DNA of 64,000 nucleotides from Kiritimatiellia bacterium. Lineage in GTDB: Bacteria > Verrucomicrobiota > Kiritimatiellia > CAIQIC01 > Lenti-01. Made by a program: the position numbers and the translations under genes. The notes beneath the pieces were generated by a model. That model worked only from the letters and a program-made list of their open reading frames with translations. It ran no database searches and had not been told where the DNA came from. Numbering within the stretch: position 1 is the first letter of the stretch; each line of letters opens with the position of its first letter. The stretch lies in assembly GCA_017527155.1 (NCBI GenBank), contig JAFXQI010000060.1, forward strand, positions 1 through 64,000, in the 5' to 3' direction. Positions 27,201-35,997 of the stretch are shown here, in pieces.

Positions 27201-30200
27201 TCCGAGGACGACATCTTCGAGACCGGCTACCGGTGGAGTCCGTTCCTCCGCGCCTGGGTCGTGCAACCGGAGTTGAAGGGGCAGACGTTCACACCCAACG
27301 GCCGGTACATGGGGCTGGACGGGGAGTGGAAGGGGGAGGACGCGCGGGCGATGGTAGGGACATTTGCGGACGGAACGCATTTTGTCGAAGTCGATGACGT
27401 CCCGGATGAAATCCGAAATGAAACAGACCCAGACAAGCTGCGCACCAGCGTCAGGAATCTGATCCGAGAAAAATGGATGAACCGCATCATCGACCCGAAT
27501 GGGGTGCGCGTGTTTGTCAACGGGGCGACGGCACAAGAATACGTCCAGCCGGCAAAGGAGCTGGATGACAATGCCTTCCGGGCCAAGATGGATGCGGCTG
27601 GAAAACTTGACGAAGTAGTATCAACTTCCACCAATCCACAAAACGCACCAGATGGAAGGGATGGCCATGTCCACAAAAACGTCAAGGAGTGGGAATACCG
27701 GGATGCCATCTTCCACGTCAACGGGCGCTATTACGGAACTCTCGTAAACATTGCCGTCATAGAGACGGTCGGTGGTCGAAAGGGGAATTTCCGGAAGCTC
27801 CATGACATTACCCAAATAAAAGACATCACCGACGAAGTTCGGAATCTCCATGGAGACCCTGTTGGGGAACTCCAATCGTACCCATCTACCGTCGGTGACA
27901 ACGCGAATGAACCTCCAAACGCGCCCGGCGTCAACTCCGAAAATCAGGGGCGGTCGGAAGTCGGCTCCCGCCGCATGTATGCGGCGGCGCAGAACCTCCC
28001 GTCCCCGGAGTTCGCGATGGACGGGACCATCGTGGATGCGCTGCCGGCGCACCTGCGGGAGGACGCGCGCGCCATCGTCGCCGAGCGCGGCGGGACGGCC
28101 GCGTGGATGGTCGAGGCGGACGGGACGCCGACGGAACTCAACGAGAGGGAGTGGCTGCGGAGGGAGGCGGAGAGGCGGCACGTGGCGGGGCGGCGGTTCG
28201 CAATCGGAGGGCTGTACACCGGCAGCGCCGCCGACTACGCCCCGCGCGATGAGAACGGGAACATCGTGAACGGGCCGAGTCTGCTCAAGATTGGGAGCGG
28301 CGAGGGTAGCCAGGTCTATGGATGGGGACTGTACGCCAGCAACATGAGAGGAGTGGCGGAACAATATGCGCAATACGCTTCAGGGAAACACCCGGAAGGA
28401 GAACTCCTGGTTGACGGGAAACCCGTGAGAGGGAAGCTGTCCAAGGTTGTTGACGGGGTGCTGGTTGGGACCGTCAAGGGGGCCATACTGAACGCCGCCT
28501 CCTGGGTCGGGACACGGAACACAGACGGCATCGTGGAGTTTCTTGAAAATATACTTGCCGAATATGAATCCGTCGCCTCGACCGAAGGACGTCCGGAAGA
28601 GCACAGGGCACAAGCTCGGCTGAATGCAAGTTGCTACAGAGAGGCCATTGAACTAGTCAAGAGCGGCCGGGCGGTAGTCGGGGAGAATTGGCGTCCCCAC
28701 GTCTACGAGCAAACCTTCTTCACCGACCGTGCGACGCCGGAAGAGACGGAGCGGCACCTGCTCAAGTGGTACGAGGCGGTGCCAGACGAGCAGAAACAGT
28801 GGATTGCCGGACAACTGGAAAAGGAGAATCCAGGGAACAAGTTCCTTCTGGCGGCCGTGGAAGAGGCAAAGACGGGAGCGGAGCTTTACGAATTGCTTGC
28901 CGAGGAGTTGATTCCCGCCGAGCGATTCGTCCAAGAGAGGACGCAGCATGGGCGCGGAGCAAAATCCGGCGAGCAGGCCGCCAGCGAGTTCCTGGCCCGC
29001 GCGGGAATCGACGGCATCAAGTACCCCGTGAACAGCTACGGCAAGACGGTCAAGGACGGCGACGCCGCCGGCTGGAACTACGTCAGCTTCAGGGACGACA
29101 ACATCAAGGTTGACCACAAATGGGTAGACGGGGAACAGCGCTACCAGATTGCCGGAACGGAGGGGGCGGCGCGCCTCGGCATCCGGGGCCTGGGGGATGC
29201 AGAGGCCATGGAACGAAGCGGGGCCACGCGGGAGGAAATCTGGAGGGAAACAGGCTGGTGGAGGGGGGCGGATGAAAAGTGGCGGATAGACGCCCCGGTC
29301 AAGATGACGCAAGAGGAACGCACTGCAACGCCGCCATGGGAGACGGAGAACGTGGAGGAGGGGCGGCAGATTGTGCGGTTCCAGATCGGCGGGAAGGCAG
29401 AAGACGGAAAAACCACCGCCCAAGGGCCGCTATCGGAATCGGATCAAACTCCGCCGGTGCAGTTTAGCGGTGGTGCAACTTCAATCCCCTTGACACGCGA
29501 AAGTGCCGATCCGGTGATGAAATTCGCGGAAACCATAGTCATGGACGGCGCGAAAAGTCCAGAAGATTTTCTGGTCGGCATCTTCGGTGCGCTCGGTTCG
29601 CAGGAAACCAACCCCAACAAGACGCAATACTTCGACATCACCCAGCCCGACGGCCGGACCTTGTCCCTGCGGACGGCCAACCACCGCGCCACCGCCCACC
29701 AGTACACGGAACACGGCAACACGGCGGACGAAAAGCTGTCCGTCGTCGTGAAGATGAGCGAGAAGCCCTTCAAGAGCGACAAGGACGTGCAACTCACGGA
29801 ATTCGTCTATTTCCCCGACAAGCTGACCGCCGAAACGGAGGCGGGCATTGCAAAGGGACTTGCGGAGTGGATTCGCACCGGCAAGTACACGGGGCCGAAT
29901 GCCGACCAGGTGAATGTTTCCCCCAAACAGCGCGCCGGACAGGCGCGGCAGCAAGTCGGCGGGCGCATCCGGGAATACGACCATGAGCCGGTTTACAGCC
30001 CGCGGGGACAGCTGGCGGCGCTGGCGACGATGTACCTCATCCAGGGGAAGGAGCCGGACCGGGGGAACCTGCAGCAGATCAAGGAGCGGCTCGGGGAGCA
30101 GGGGGACCTGGACGCCATCATCGCGGAGGCGAAGGCGAAGCACGGGAGAATCCTCGAAGACCTGAAGGCGAAGGGCCGGAGGGCGAGCGCTGGCGAAATC

Positions 30201-33200
30201 GCGCGGGAAGCGGCGCGCCGGACGAAGGCGGCGCACCCGGAGGACCTGCTGGAGGAGGCGTACAAGCGCGGCGCGGCGGCCGGTACGTGGGCGCAGGGGG
30301 CACGCGGGGCGGTGCTGTCGACGCTGATCGGGGAGGCGAGGAGCGACAGCTACCACGACTTCGCGCTGGAGATGGGGCTGGACATCGCGGGCATCTACCA
30401 CCGGTTCGCGCTGCAGCAGGCGCGGAAGGAGGAGGCGGCCGGTCACGGGAAGGGCACGGAGTCGGAGGAGGAGGGGGCGGACCAGGCGCTCGAGAACGCG
30501 GTGGGCTTCGCGGAGGGCGCGCAGGGGCCGCTCGACCCGAACAGCGAGGCGGGACGGGCGCTCTCGGAGCTGGAAACGCGCCAGCAGGAGAACATCGAAC
30601 GGGCGCTCCGGGAGGCCGACATGGACTGGGAGGAGCGGAACCGCCTTCGGGAAGAGCGTCGGCAGCGGCGCCTGGAACGGGAGCGGGAGGCGGAAGCGGC
30701 CGGCGAAGGCTCCGGGGAGGGCGAAGGCGGCGGCGGGGAAGCGGTCGAGGACGTCCCGGAGGGGATGGACGAGAACGACCTGGCGGTGGACATCCTGGAG
30801 CGGAACCGGGTGGACATCCGGGATCCGTGGAAGTTCGCGCTCTTCCTGCGCAAGGCGATCCGGAACCGCATCCTGAAGGCGAACGGGCTGCCCGTGGACT
30901 TCGCCACGCTGGACGAGGCGCTGGCGGCCGAGGAACGGCTGTGGCAGAACCCGACGAACGTGGCGCAGTTCGCCAAGTCGATGGCCGCCATCCTCAAGGA
31001 CATGGCGGGCCGCCTGATGGACCACGCGGGGGAGACATACCCGGCGGTGCTGGTGAAGCTGGAACAGCTGGCCCGGATGCAGAACGTTGGGGCCATTGAG
31101 ACACAGGCGGCATTCGAGATCGCGACCATCGCGCGGCGGAGTATCCGGGAAACGAGCGCCAAGATGGTGAACGCCACGATCAAACGGCTGGACAAGAGCT
31201 ACATCGGCAAGCACCGGTTCGGGGAACACGACGAGCTGGAAGAGGACCTCAAGCGGAAGATCACGGGGCATGTCCGGCGGATGGCCATGTGGTGCAACAC
31301 GGTGCTGGGACTGTCGGAGGGGGGTGTCGAGCGGGAACGGGAGAATCTGCTGAATGCACGAAACGAACGAAGCCGGGCACTGAAAGAGGCAGAGGCCAAT
31401 GGCGCAATCGGCACCAAGGCCGAGGATGACGCTGTGTACGCGGAGACGCTCTGGAAGCTCAAGGTGTTGGAAACCTATGGCGGGACGCGCTACCTGCTGC
31501 CGGGGGAGGCCCGGGAGAAGCTGATGGAACTGGAACGCTGGATGGCCACCGAGAGCCTCAAGCAGGCCGCCAAGATCGAAATGACGAGCCGCCAGTACAA
31601 AAAGGACCGGGAAACCATCATCGAAGGATGTGCGGTCATCGATCCGAAGACGGGCCAGAAACGCGTCTGGGGAAAAGACACATGGGCCGACAAGGCTTGG
31701 CGGGCCATGGTCAACACCATCAACCAACGTCTTCGGTATCTGTTTGCCAGGGCAAGCGGAAAGTGGCGGACTTCCACGGACGAGCTCCTTTCGCGCGTCA
31801 GCCTCCTGATTTCGCAAGGGACGACGCAATCCATCATCGAAGAACAGGAATTGCGGCGCGCCCTTGTGTGTACGGTGCGGGAGGTCGTCGGGCCGCGCGG
31901 GGTCCGAAAATGGCTCAAGAGGATGCTCAAGGAAATACCGGAAGAACACTCCGTGGCGATTTCGAAACAGGGCCACCGGGACTTGCGATACGGCCAGGTG
32001 ATGCACCTGTACGGGTACCTGCGGCAGACGGCGACCTACGGGGACAATATCGCGAGGTACGGGCGCGTGGGCCAGCGGCAGTACATCGAAAAAAACATTC
32101 TCGCGGCGGAGGACATCAAAATCCTCAATGGAATGATGCGCATCTACGCGGAACAGCGGCCAAAGATTGACGCGGCAAGCCGGGACATCACGGGGTTCGA
32201 GATGAAGTCGCCGGACCCGTGGTACATGCCGGTCAAGATCAAGACGCCGACGCGGAGCGGGCTGGAGACGGTGGTCTCGACGGTGGAGGCAATGCCGGCC
32301 GTGTTCAGCGAACGCCGAAAGCACCAGATGGACGTGGACGAGACGGCCGACATCATGGAGGTTTACCACGACCGCATGAAGAAGACGGCACAAGTGTTGG
32401 GGCGGGGGCGCACCGGGCTGGACATCATCCACACGTTCGGCAACGCGGCGGTCAAGGATGCCATCACGGAAGCACGGGGTGAGGAGTTCACGAATGCGCT
32501 CATCGCGCACTTCACCGACTGGATGCACGGAGGACGGCCAAGGCTGGTCAATTCTTCGGGGGGAGATGCCGCATTCCTCAACGGGCTACGTACCGCGGCG
32601 GTCTACCAGGCGCTGTGGGGAAACTCCCTTTCGGCGTTCAAACAGACGCTTTCCGCGCCGGTGCTCAAGCTGGCGCGGAAAATCGGGGACCGTGGCATCT
32701 TCCAGGACATCGCGGGGCGATTCACCAAGGGCTGGAAACAGGCAAAGGTGGAGTTGACCCAGAGCGATGCATGGAAGGCGCGCTACGGCGACGTGGGCGT
32801 CATGCAGGAGACGCGCGAGGCCATGCTGGGGGCCGGTGAGGGGAGCATCTGGCAAGCGTTGCTCAGGGCCGGGATGGCACCGCTGCAATGGGGCGACCAA
32901 CGGCCGGCAATCATGTGCCAGGTGACGGAATACATGATCAAGCGCGACGAACTGATCGAGGGCGGCATGGAGCCGGAGGCGGCAAAGCGGCTCGCCGCCG
33001 ACATCGCCATGCAGGATGTCGAATGGACGCAGCAGAGCAGCCGTCCCGAAAACCTCCCCCAATACATGAGACGGGGCGACAGCCTGGTCCGGATGCTGAT
33101 GATGTTCGCCAGTTCCCCCATGCTTCAGGCTGGTTGGGAGATTCAACACTACATCGAGAAGCGCGAGAAACGGGAGGCTTTCGGCGAGAACTCCAAGGAG

Positions 33201-33632
33201 GCACGGGATGCCAACAAGAGCTTCTGGACCGCCATCATGATAAACCACGTCGTCATGCCCCTGGCGTTCCAGGTGGCCGGAATGATCTTCTACGGGGTCC
33301 TGGGCAAACGGGAGCCGGACAAGGACGACCTGAAGGAGTTGTTCTGGTCCATGTTCATCGGCCCGTTCGCGCGGCTGGCGTTCTGGGGAGGGACGCTCAA
33401 GGCCATCTATGACATATACACGGGGCGCGATCCGTTTGGGCGGCGTACAGATGCCGCCCCGTCCATGCTGGTCAACAACTCCCGCAACATCATGGACATC
33501 CTGGGAACCATTCCTTTTGATGCCATGACCGGCGACATGGACAAGGTGCTGGAGGATATCGACCGGTTCATGAAACGCAACGTTGCCCCGTACCGGCACG
33601 TCCGCATGATTCAGGACGCGTGGATGAAGTAA
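24204..33632 (+). CDS. Giant polyvalent ejection protein (3142 residues)
   Basis: Very large protein in the position of the T7 gp16-type internal virion protein. Visible parts: helical N-terminus; Ala/Gly-rich hydrophobic region (about 320-400); HEVGH zinc-metallopeptidase motif (about 794-798, WHEVGHAAGYAL); an LPD3-like segment (about 1123-1190, EYRDAIFHVNGRYYGTLVNI); an ART-like polyvalent domain (about 1336-1660, GSGEGSQVYGWGLYAS near 1370 and GIDGIKYPVNSYGK toward the end); a RelE/barnase-like segment (about 1766-1860, LRTANHRATAHQY); charged coiled coils (about 2130-2220); and a C-terminal LPD38-like region (about 2665-2980, DVEWTQQSSRPENLPQYMR) with membrane segments. Polyvalent proteins are thought to travel into the cell with phage DNA and counter host defences. 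Domain names other than HEVGH are by pattern only. Confidence 0.75.
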   Translation: MPYSATYRSQLRSDITRARRLGPDATDSEVEWGLATLYGGISGRDFRLPEDMRADPRGSLAKLQEVYDTGSFEAMQTDSLKQVNELLKNKDWRALADMGKKSDTIFDDGFDANLLDESDRSEWQRLNDKDVKWKQERASAAYVGAKPPDGLSTEEQRRLGELVDEAKTRTAAMRQVERVRRENAAVMLLSISPELTDRSHAIIERAIANNFRITAEDQDAFLPEEMGGLDSGQKELLAAYMNYVRPTEGKGAWAKFTGRMLDQTGQVLGSTADDIADLWKFATDSSYRNGGYDAEIERRAWLVQANAKKFADLGVWGNTFAEAGGVIGYWAPMLFETVATAGIGDIGAAAGAARLAAKAGAAGRFAGRLATLPVRKLSHVMFMADFRQQFLQRIALDGGDPASAESQIAASVGALASDLVEHIQWGKAFGKTAMPEVVSQAYSKLTHGIFAKLGIKVGKEFGQMTLGKAAAQVVGERLVSIPTEAIEEAIQQAIEEVVVDIGDGRGIRGIRLANLMDQSAEAFVKTIGPMAWVSLSGFPMRARSAYTMHNLDKGAIDRLLTAGERLKRAAATGQLELKGEDMGVLGRLMHMTARAVTPAEAYWSLRERGFTKDQADSMLKTFAAIRRSAIEQGQTGELGAAILQAGEELEQGGFELKRNADGSSSWTRVQTDENGHKRRQTLKIVWEPFQELDMDSPAQVGSALEYIRENESEQGKEALKLLGLDIARPNAKIMADAAAMNALGMYVAENELGDVANSLATGTTKSKEADGTEIDEDTYTITLTEKATRESIWHEVGHAAGYALRRMGLSEEEIDAIQNWRSGEDGKAPSEADMALPEHAGAGGTELYGEERVNYELAGEIARKNEPKSAFARGLEYVGDLVRNVLRIRKKAEEVGNAAAIMTELIWHGHLGKLDTLNDAQKRVLLEARRRRQAAETGGEAPPSPEGPSSAGEGPSSAAEGTKPATSVRPPDERTVANFCFDRPILRDDMARLSASGELSEDDIFETGYRWSPFLRAWVVQPELKGQTFTPNGRYMGLDGEWKGEDARAMVGTFADGTHFVEVDDVPDEIRNETDPDKLRTSVRNLIREKWMNRIIDPNGVRVFVNGATAQEYVQPAKELDDNAFRAKMDAAGKLDEVVSTSTNPQNAPDGRDGHVHKNVKEWEYRDAIFHVNGRYYGTLVNIAVIETVGGRKGNFRKLHDITQIKDITDEVRNLHGDPVGELQSYPSTVGDNANEPPNAPGVNSENQGRSEVGSRRMYAAAQNLPSPEFAMDGTIVDALPAHLREDARAIVAERGGTAAWMVEADGTPTELNEREWLRREAERRHVAGRRFAIGGLYTGSAADYAPRDENGNIVNGPSLLKIGSGEGSQVYGWGLYASNMRGVAEQYAQYASGKHPEGELLVDGKPVRGKLSKVVDGVLVGTVKGAILNAASWVGTRNTDGIVEFLENILAEYESVASTEGRPEEHRAQARLNASCYREAIELVKSGRAVVGENWRPHVYEQTFFTDRATPEETERHLLKWYEAVPDEQKQWIAGQLEKENPGNKFLLAAVEEAKTGAELYELLAEELIPAERFVQERTQHGRGAKSGEQAASEFLARAGIDGIKYPVNSYGKTVKDGDAAGWNYVSFRDDNIKVDHKWVDGEQRYQIAGTEGAARLGIRGLGDAEAMERSGATREEIWRETGWWRGADEKWRIDAPVKMTQEERTATPPWETENVEEGRQIVRFQIGGKAEDGKTTAQGPLSESDQTPPVQFSGGATSIPLTRESADPVMKFAETIVMDGAKSPEDFLVGIFGALGSQETNPNKTQYFDITQPDGRTLSLRTANHRATAHQYTEHGNTADEKLSVVVKMSEKPFKSDKDVQLTEFVYFPDKLTAETEAGIAKGLAEWIRTGKYTGPNADQVNVSPKQRAGQARQQVGGRIREYDHEPVYSPRGQLAALATMYLIQGKEPDRGNLQQIKERLGEQGDLDAIIAEAKAKHGRILEDLKAKGRRASAGEIAREAARRTKAAHPEDLLEEAYKRGAAAGTWAQGARGAVLSTLIGEARSDSYHDFALEMGLDIAGIYHRFALQQARKEEAAGHGKGTESEEEGADQALENAVGFAEGAQGPLDPNSEAGRALSELETRQQENIERALREADMDWEERNRLREERRQRRLEREREAEAAGEGSGEGEGGGGEAVEDVPEGMDENDLAVDILERNRVDIRDPWKFALFLRKAIRNRILKANGLPVDFATLDEALAAEERLWQNPTNVAQFAKSMAAILKDMAGRLMDHAGETYPAVLVKLEQLARMQNVGAIETQAAFEIATIARRSIRETSAKMVNATIKRLDKSYIGKHRFGEHDELEEDLKRKITGHVRRMAMWCNTVLGLSEGGVERERENLLNARNERSRALKEAEANGAIGTKAEDDAVYAETLWKLKVLETYGGTRYLLPGEAREKLMELERWMATESLKQAAKIEMTSRQYKKDRETIIEGCAVIDPKTGQKRVWGKDTWADKAWRAMVNTINQRLRYLFARASGKWRTSTDELLSRVSLLISQGTTQSIIEEQELRRALVCTVREVVGPRGVRKWLKRMLKEIPEEHSVAISKQGHRDLRYGQVMHLYGYLRQTATYGDNIARYGRVGQRQYIEKNILAAEDIKILNGMMRIYAEQRPKIDAASRDITGFEMKSPDPWYMPVKIKTPTRSGLETVVSTVEAMPAVFSERRKHQMDVDETADIMEVYHDRMKKTAQVLGRGRTGLDIIHTFGNAAVKDAITEARGEEFTNALIAHFTDWMHGGRPRLVNSSGGDAAFLNGLRTAAVYQALWGNSLSAFKQTLSAPVLKLARKIGDRGIFQDIAGRFTKGWKQAKVELTQSDAWKARYGDVGVMQETREAMLGAGEGSIWQALLRAGMAPLQWGDQRPAIMCQVTEYMIKRDELIEGGMEPEAAKRLAADIAMQDVEWTQQSSRPENLPQYMRRGDSLVRMLMMFASSPMLQAGWEIQHYIEKREKREAFGENSKEARDANKSFWTAIMINHVVMPLAFQVAGMIFYGVLGKREPDKDDLKELFWSMFIGPFARLAFWGGTLKAIYDIYTGRDPFGRRTDAAPSMLVNNSRNIMDILGTIPFDAMTGDMDKVLEDIDRFMKRNVAPYRHVRMIQDAWMK

Positions 33633-33658
33633 CGCAGGACAACGCAGGAGAAAATGAC

Positions 33659-34036
33659 ATGACGAAGATTTCGGATAAAAGAATCGCCGCGGCGTTGAAG
33701 GAGGCGCAGGGAGTGGTGGCGGATGCGGCCGACAAGCTCGGGGTTCCCCGGCACACCGTGGAAAGGCGCATCAAGGCCGGTGGCATCGTTGGCAGGACCT
33801 TCGACGAGGCCCGGGAAACCATCCTGGACACGGCGGAAGCGGAACTCGGAAAGGCGGTCTCCAAAGGGGAGCCGTGGGCCATCCGGTACTTTCTCGACAA
33901 CCGGGGTGCCGACCGTGGATACGGGAAGCGCGAAACGCTCACGGTCAAGGCGGGCATCGACCTCCATGCCAAGATCGACGAGAGCGTGGGAGAAGAAATC
34001 CTGGAACGCCTGAAGCGCGGGGTGGCAGATGCATAG
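33659..34036 (+). CDS. Small-terminase-like protein (paralogue of the 50208-50615 gene)
   Basis: A 125-residue protein. The N-terminal helix-turn-helix (ADAADKLGVPRHTVERRIKA) is followed by EARETILDTAEAELGKAV, EPWAIRYFLDNRGADRGYG and EEILERLKRG. The same sequence of motifs occurs in the TerS gene beside TerL, so the two are clear paralogues. ATG 33659, after GCAGGAG, is preferred; a GTG at 33620 would overlap the previous gene. Small terminases recognise the packaging site on phage DNA. Whether this copy is a second TerS or a regulator is unknown. Confidence 0.75.
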   Translation: MTKISDKRIAAALKEAQGVVADAADKLGVPRHTVERRIKAGGIVGRTFDEARETILDTAEAELGKAVSKGEPWAIRYFLDNRGADRGYGKRETLTVKAGIDLHAKIDESVGEEILERLKRGVADA

Positions 34037-34175
34037 CCGCCCCCCCCGCATCGCCGAAACATTGAATGCCGTGTGTTGAGACTCCTGACACCGTGTAAAA
34101 CGTTTTGCGGCGGGAGCACGGTTCCCCTTGCCAGCGGTGGCGTGTTTGAGGTAGCGTGCATGTATCAGGCGTGGT

Positions 34176-34556
34176 ATGAGCATACAGGTGGAAAAGATTC
34201 GGGCAGGAGAGCGCAAGTGCATTGCTCGGTGCGACTTGGCCAAACATGGCATCACATGGGGAGTCATTTGTTTTTTGGGATGGCAAGCCATAAAGGTGTT
34301 GCAATTGGCCTTGCAGGCCAAACCGGCAACCTTGAGCGTTTTTGCGCAATGCCTCAAGGCGTGGAACATTCCTGCCTGGCTGATGGCGATTACATCAGGG
34401 ATATGTGCAACCGGATGGCGTATCGAATATCGGCGAAACGTCAGGTTGACCACAACAAATGGAGATTTGCGGCACCAACTCGAAAAGGACGACGCTGTTC
34501 ATACAAGAAGCGGACTTGATGAAACCGGAGCCACACCAAAAGGTGACAAGGAATGA
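34176..34556 (+). CDS. Two-helix membrane protein, moron candidate
   Basis: A 126-residue protein with probable membrane segments at about 25-45 (GITWGVICFLGWQAIKVLQL) and 62-82 (NIPAWLMAITSGICATGW), then a polar, charged tail. Its stop overlaps the start of the next gene (ATGA). The pair has clearly lower GC than the flanking phage genes and lies between the late operon and the lysogeny region, a common place for lysogenic-conversion genes. The family is not recognised. Confidence 0.6.
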   Translation: MSIQVEKIRAGERKCIARCDLAKHGITWGVICFLGWQAIKVLQLALQAKPATLSVFAQCLKAWNIPAWLMAITSGICATGWRIEYRRNVRLTTTNGDLRHQLEKDDAVHTRSGLDETGATPKGDKE

Positions 34557-35080
34557 GTGCGACGATTGGAACATTTTTTGCATTTATCGCCCTTTTGATT
34601 GCGTGGAACCGCTTGAAGAAGGTCGCCAGGGCCGTTGTTCGAGACAAGCTCTTCGCCCTCAGAGACACCTTGCGCCAGCATTACGTGGCGAACGGTCTCG
34701 ACATGACGGATGGGACGTATGGTCAAATTCGTGGATTGCTGAACAATCTGCTCCGCTATACGAAAGACATGCGGATGGTGGGCTATCTCTATTTCGCCGC
34801 TCATGTAGATCAGTCCGATGTAGATGCTGCCGCCACTAAGTTCGACGAATCCCTTCGAAAATGCGATGAGGCGACGGCCAAACTGATAAGAGGAATCCGC
34901 AAGAAGGCTTGTGATATCATCCTCCTGTACATGGCTGCGACATCCCTTAGTTTCATTTCGGCAATGGTGGCAATACTCATATATTTGTTGCCCAAAAAGC
35001 TTCTTGCCAGCATCAAGAGATGCATGAACAATCTCTTCGTGTTCAAACCCTCCACTCTCGTATATGCCGCCACATTGTAG
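34553..35080 (+). CDS. Membrane protein with helical cytoplasmic core, moron candidate
   Basis: A 175-residue protein. An N-terminal membrane helix (ATIGTFFAFIALLIAW) is followed by a charged helical domain of about 90 residues (including DMTDGTYGQIRGLLNNLLRY) and a second membrane stretch (IILLYMAATSLSFISAMVAI, about 121-148). It is coupled to the preceding two-helix gene and shares its low GC content. Superinfection exclusion or another membrane-level defence would fit this architecture, but nothing identifies the function. Confidence 0.6.
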   Translation: MSATIGTFFAFIALLIAWNRLKKVARAVVRDKLFALRDTLRQHYVANGLDMTDGTYGQIRGLLNNLLRYTKDMRMVGYLYFAAHVDQSDVDAAATKFDESLRKCDEATAKLIRGIRKKACDIILLYMAATSLSFISAMVAILIYLLPKKLLASIKRCMNNLFVFKPSTLVYAATL

Positions 35081-35203
35081 TGTGTTGGCAGGAGAGACGG
35101 GGGCTACGGGATGATGGCGAGAACTTCGCCCCATCGCCGGGGGGCGGAGATGCGCTAACTCTTTGCGACAGCGCGGTGTCGCTTGCGGGAGGTGGGGGCG
35201 GGG

Positions 35204-35440
35204 TTACTCGCAGGAAGCGAGAGCGAACCGGCGTTCCTGCATGGTCAGACGGTCGGAACCGCCAAAGCGGCGGGGGTTGCCGCACATCCAGCATGAACAG
35301 GGGACGCGGGTGCGGGCGCGGCGGCCAATGGCTGCGGGGTCTTCGGCGAGGAGGTCGCCGTAGGGGACGGTGCGCAGATAACGGCGGGCCTTGAGCTTTT
35401 CGAGTTCGAGGCGGATGCGTCTGTCGAGGCGGGTTTTCAC
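35204..35440 (-). CDS. Small Cys-rich protein, third gene of the toxin-antitoxin operon
   Basis: A 78-residue protein from a GTG start at 35440 that overlaps the antitoxin stop (GTGA). The C-terminal half has RVPCSCWMCGNPRRFGG followed by LTMQERR. This CSCxMCGNPRR pattern is widespread in short uncharacterised bacterial proteins and suggests a small metal site. The N-terminus is Arg/Leu-rich. Function unknown; coupling to the toxin-antitoxin pair suggests co-expression. Confidence 0.65.
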   Translation of the reverse strand: MKTRLDRRIRLELEKLKARRYLRTVPYGDLLAEDPAAIGRRARTRVPCSCWMCGNPRRFGGSDRLTMQERRFALASCE

Positions 35441-35997
35441 GGGGAGGGAACCAGGGCCGGTTCGGCCGTGGTGGAAGCCGTCTGGAGTTCAGGGGCGGGT
35501 TCGCGAGCGGGAGGGGCGATGGTGATCTGGGGGCGGGTTTCGGCGTAGCGGAGCATGAAGTTGAAAAGGACTTCGCCACGGAAGCGGTTGATGCCATCGA
35601 CCAACGGGCGGTCCTCCGGGTCCTTCTCGGCAAGGTTGGCGAGACTGGCGAGGAGGAAACCGATTTCGATGACCTTCTGCTTGATGCGGTAGGCGGCGGG
35701 CTTGGATTCGTCCTCGAAGGTCATGTGCATGGACATGCCGAGGGCGGCGAGGTACTGGCGGACGTCGCCGAGCTTGAGGTCGTCGTCCTGGCCGGACTCC
35801 ATGCGGGAGGCCTTGGCGGGGCTGAAGCCGGCGGCCTTGGCGAGTTCGCGCTGGGAGTAGCCGGCATCGAGGCGGGCGCGCTGGAGGGCGCGGACAACGG
35901 CGTTGGAGAGGCGGGCGCGCGCGAGGGCGGCCTTGACCTCCCCGGGGTTGTCGGCGAGTTCTTCGAGCATGGCATCGACTTGTTGTTCAAAGTTCAT
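35437..35997 (-). CDS. higA: HigA-like antitoxin, XRE family
   Basis: A 186-residue protein. A helix-turn-helix of the XRE type lies at about residues 30-85 (ALQRARLDAGYSQRELAKAA, then SRMESGQDDDLKLGDVRQYL). The C-terminal half is helical and ends in a Pro/Ala-rich tail, longer than usual for HigA. Such antitoxins neutralise the partner toxin and repress the operon. The gene follows the toxin with a 4-bp overlap, the typical HigBA order. Confidence 0.72.
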   Translation of the reverse strand: MNFEQQVDAMLEELADNPGEVKAALARARLSNAVVRALQRARLDAGYSQRELAKAAGFSPAKASRMESGQDDDLKLGDVRQYLAALGMSMHMTFEDESKPAAYRIKQKVIEIGFLLASLANLAEKDPEDRPLVDGINRFRGEVLFNFMLRYAETRPQITIAPPAREPAPELQTASTTAEPALVPSP

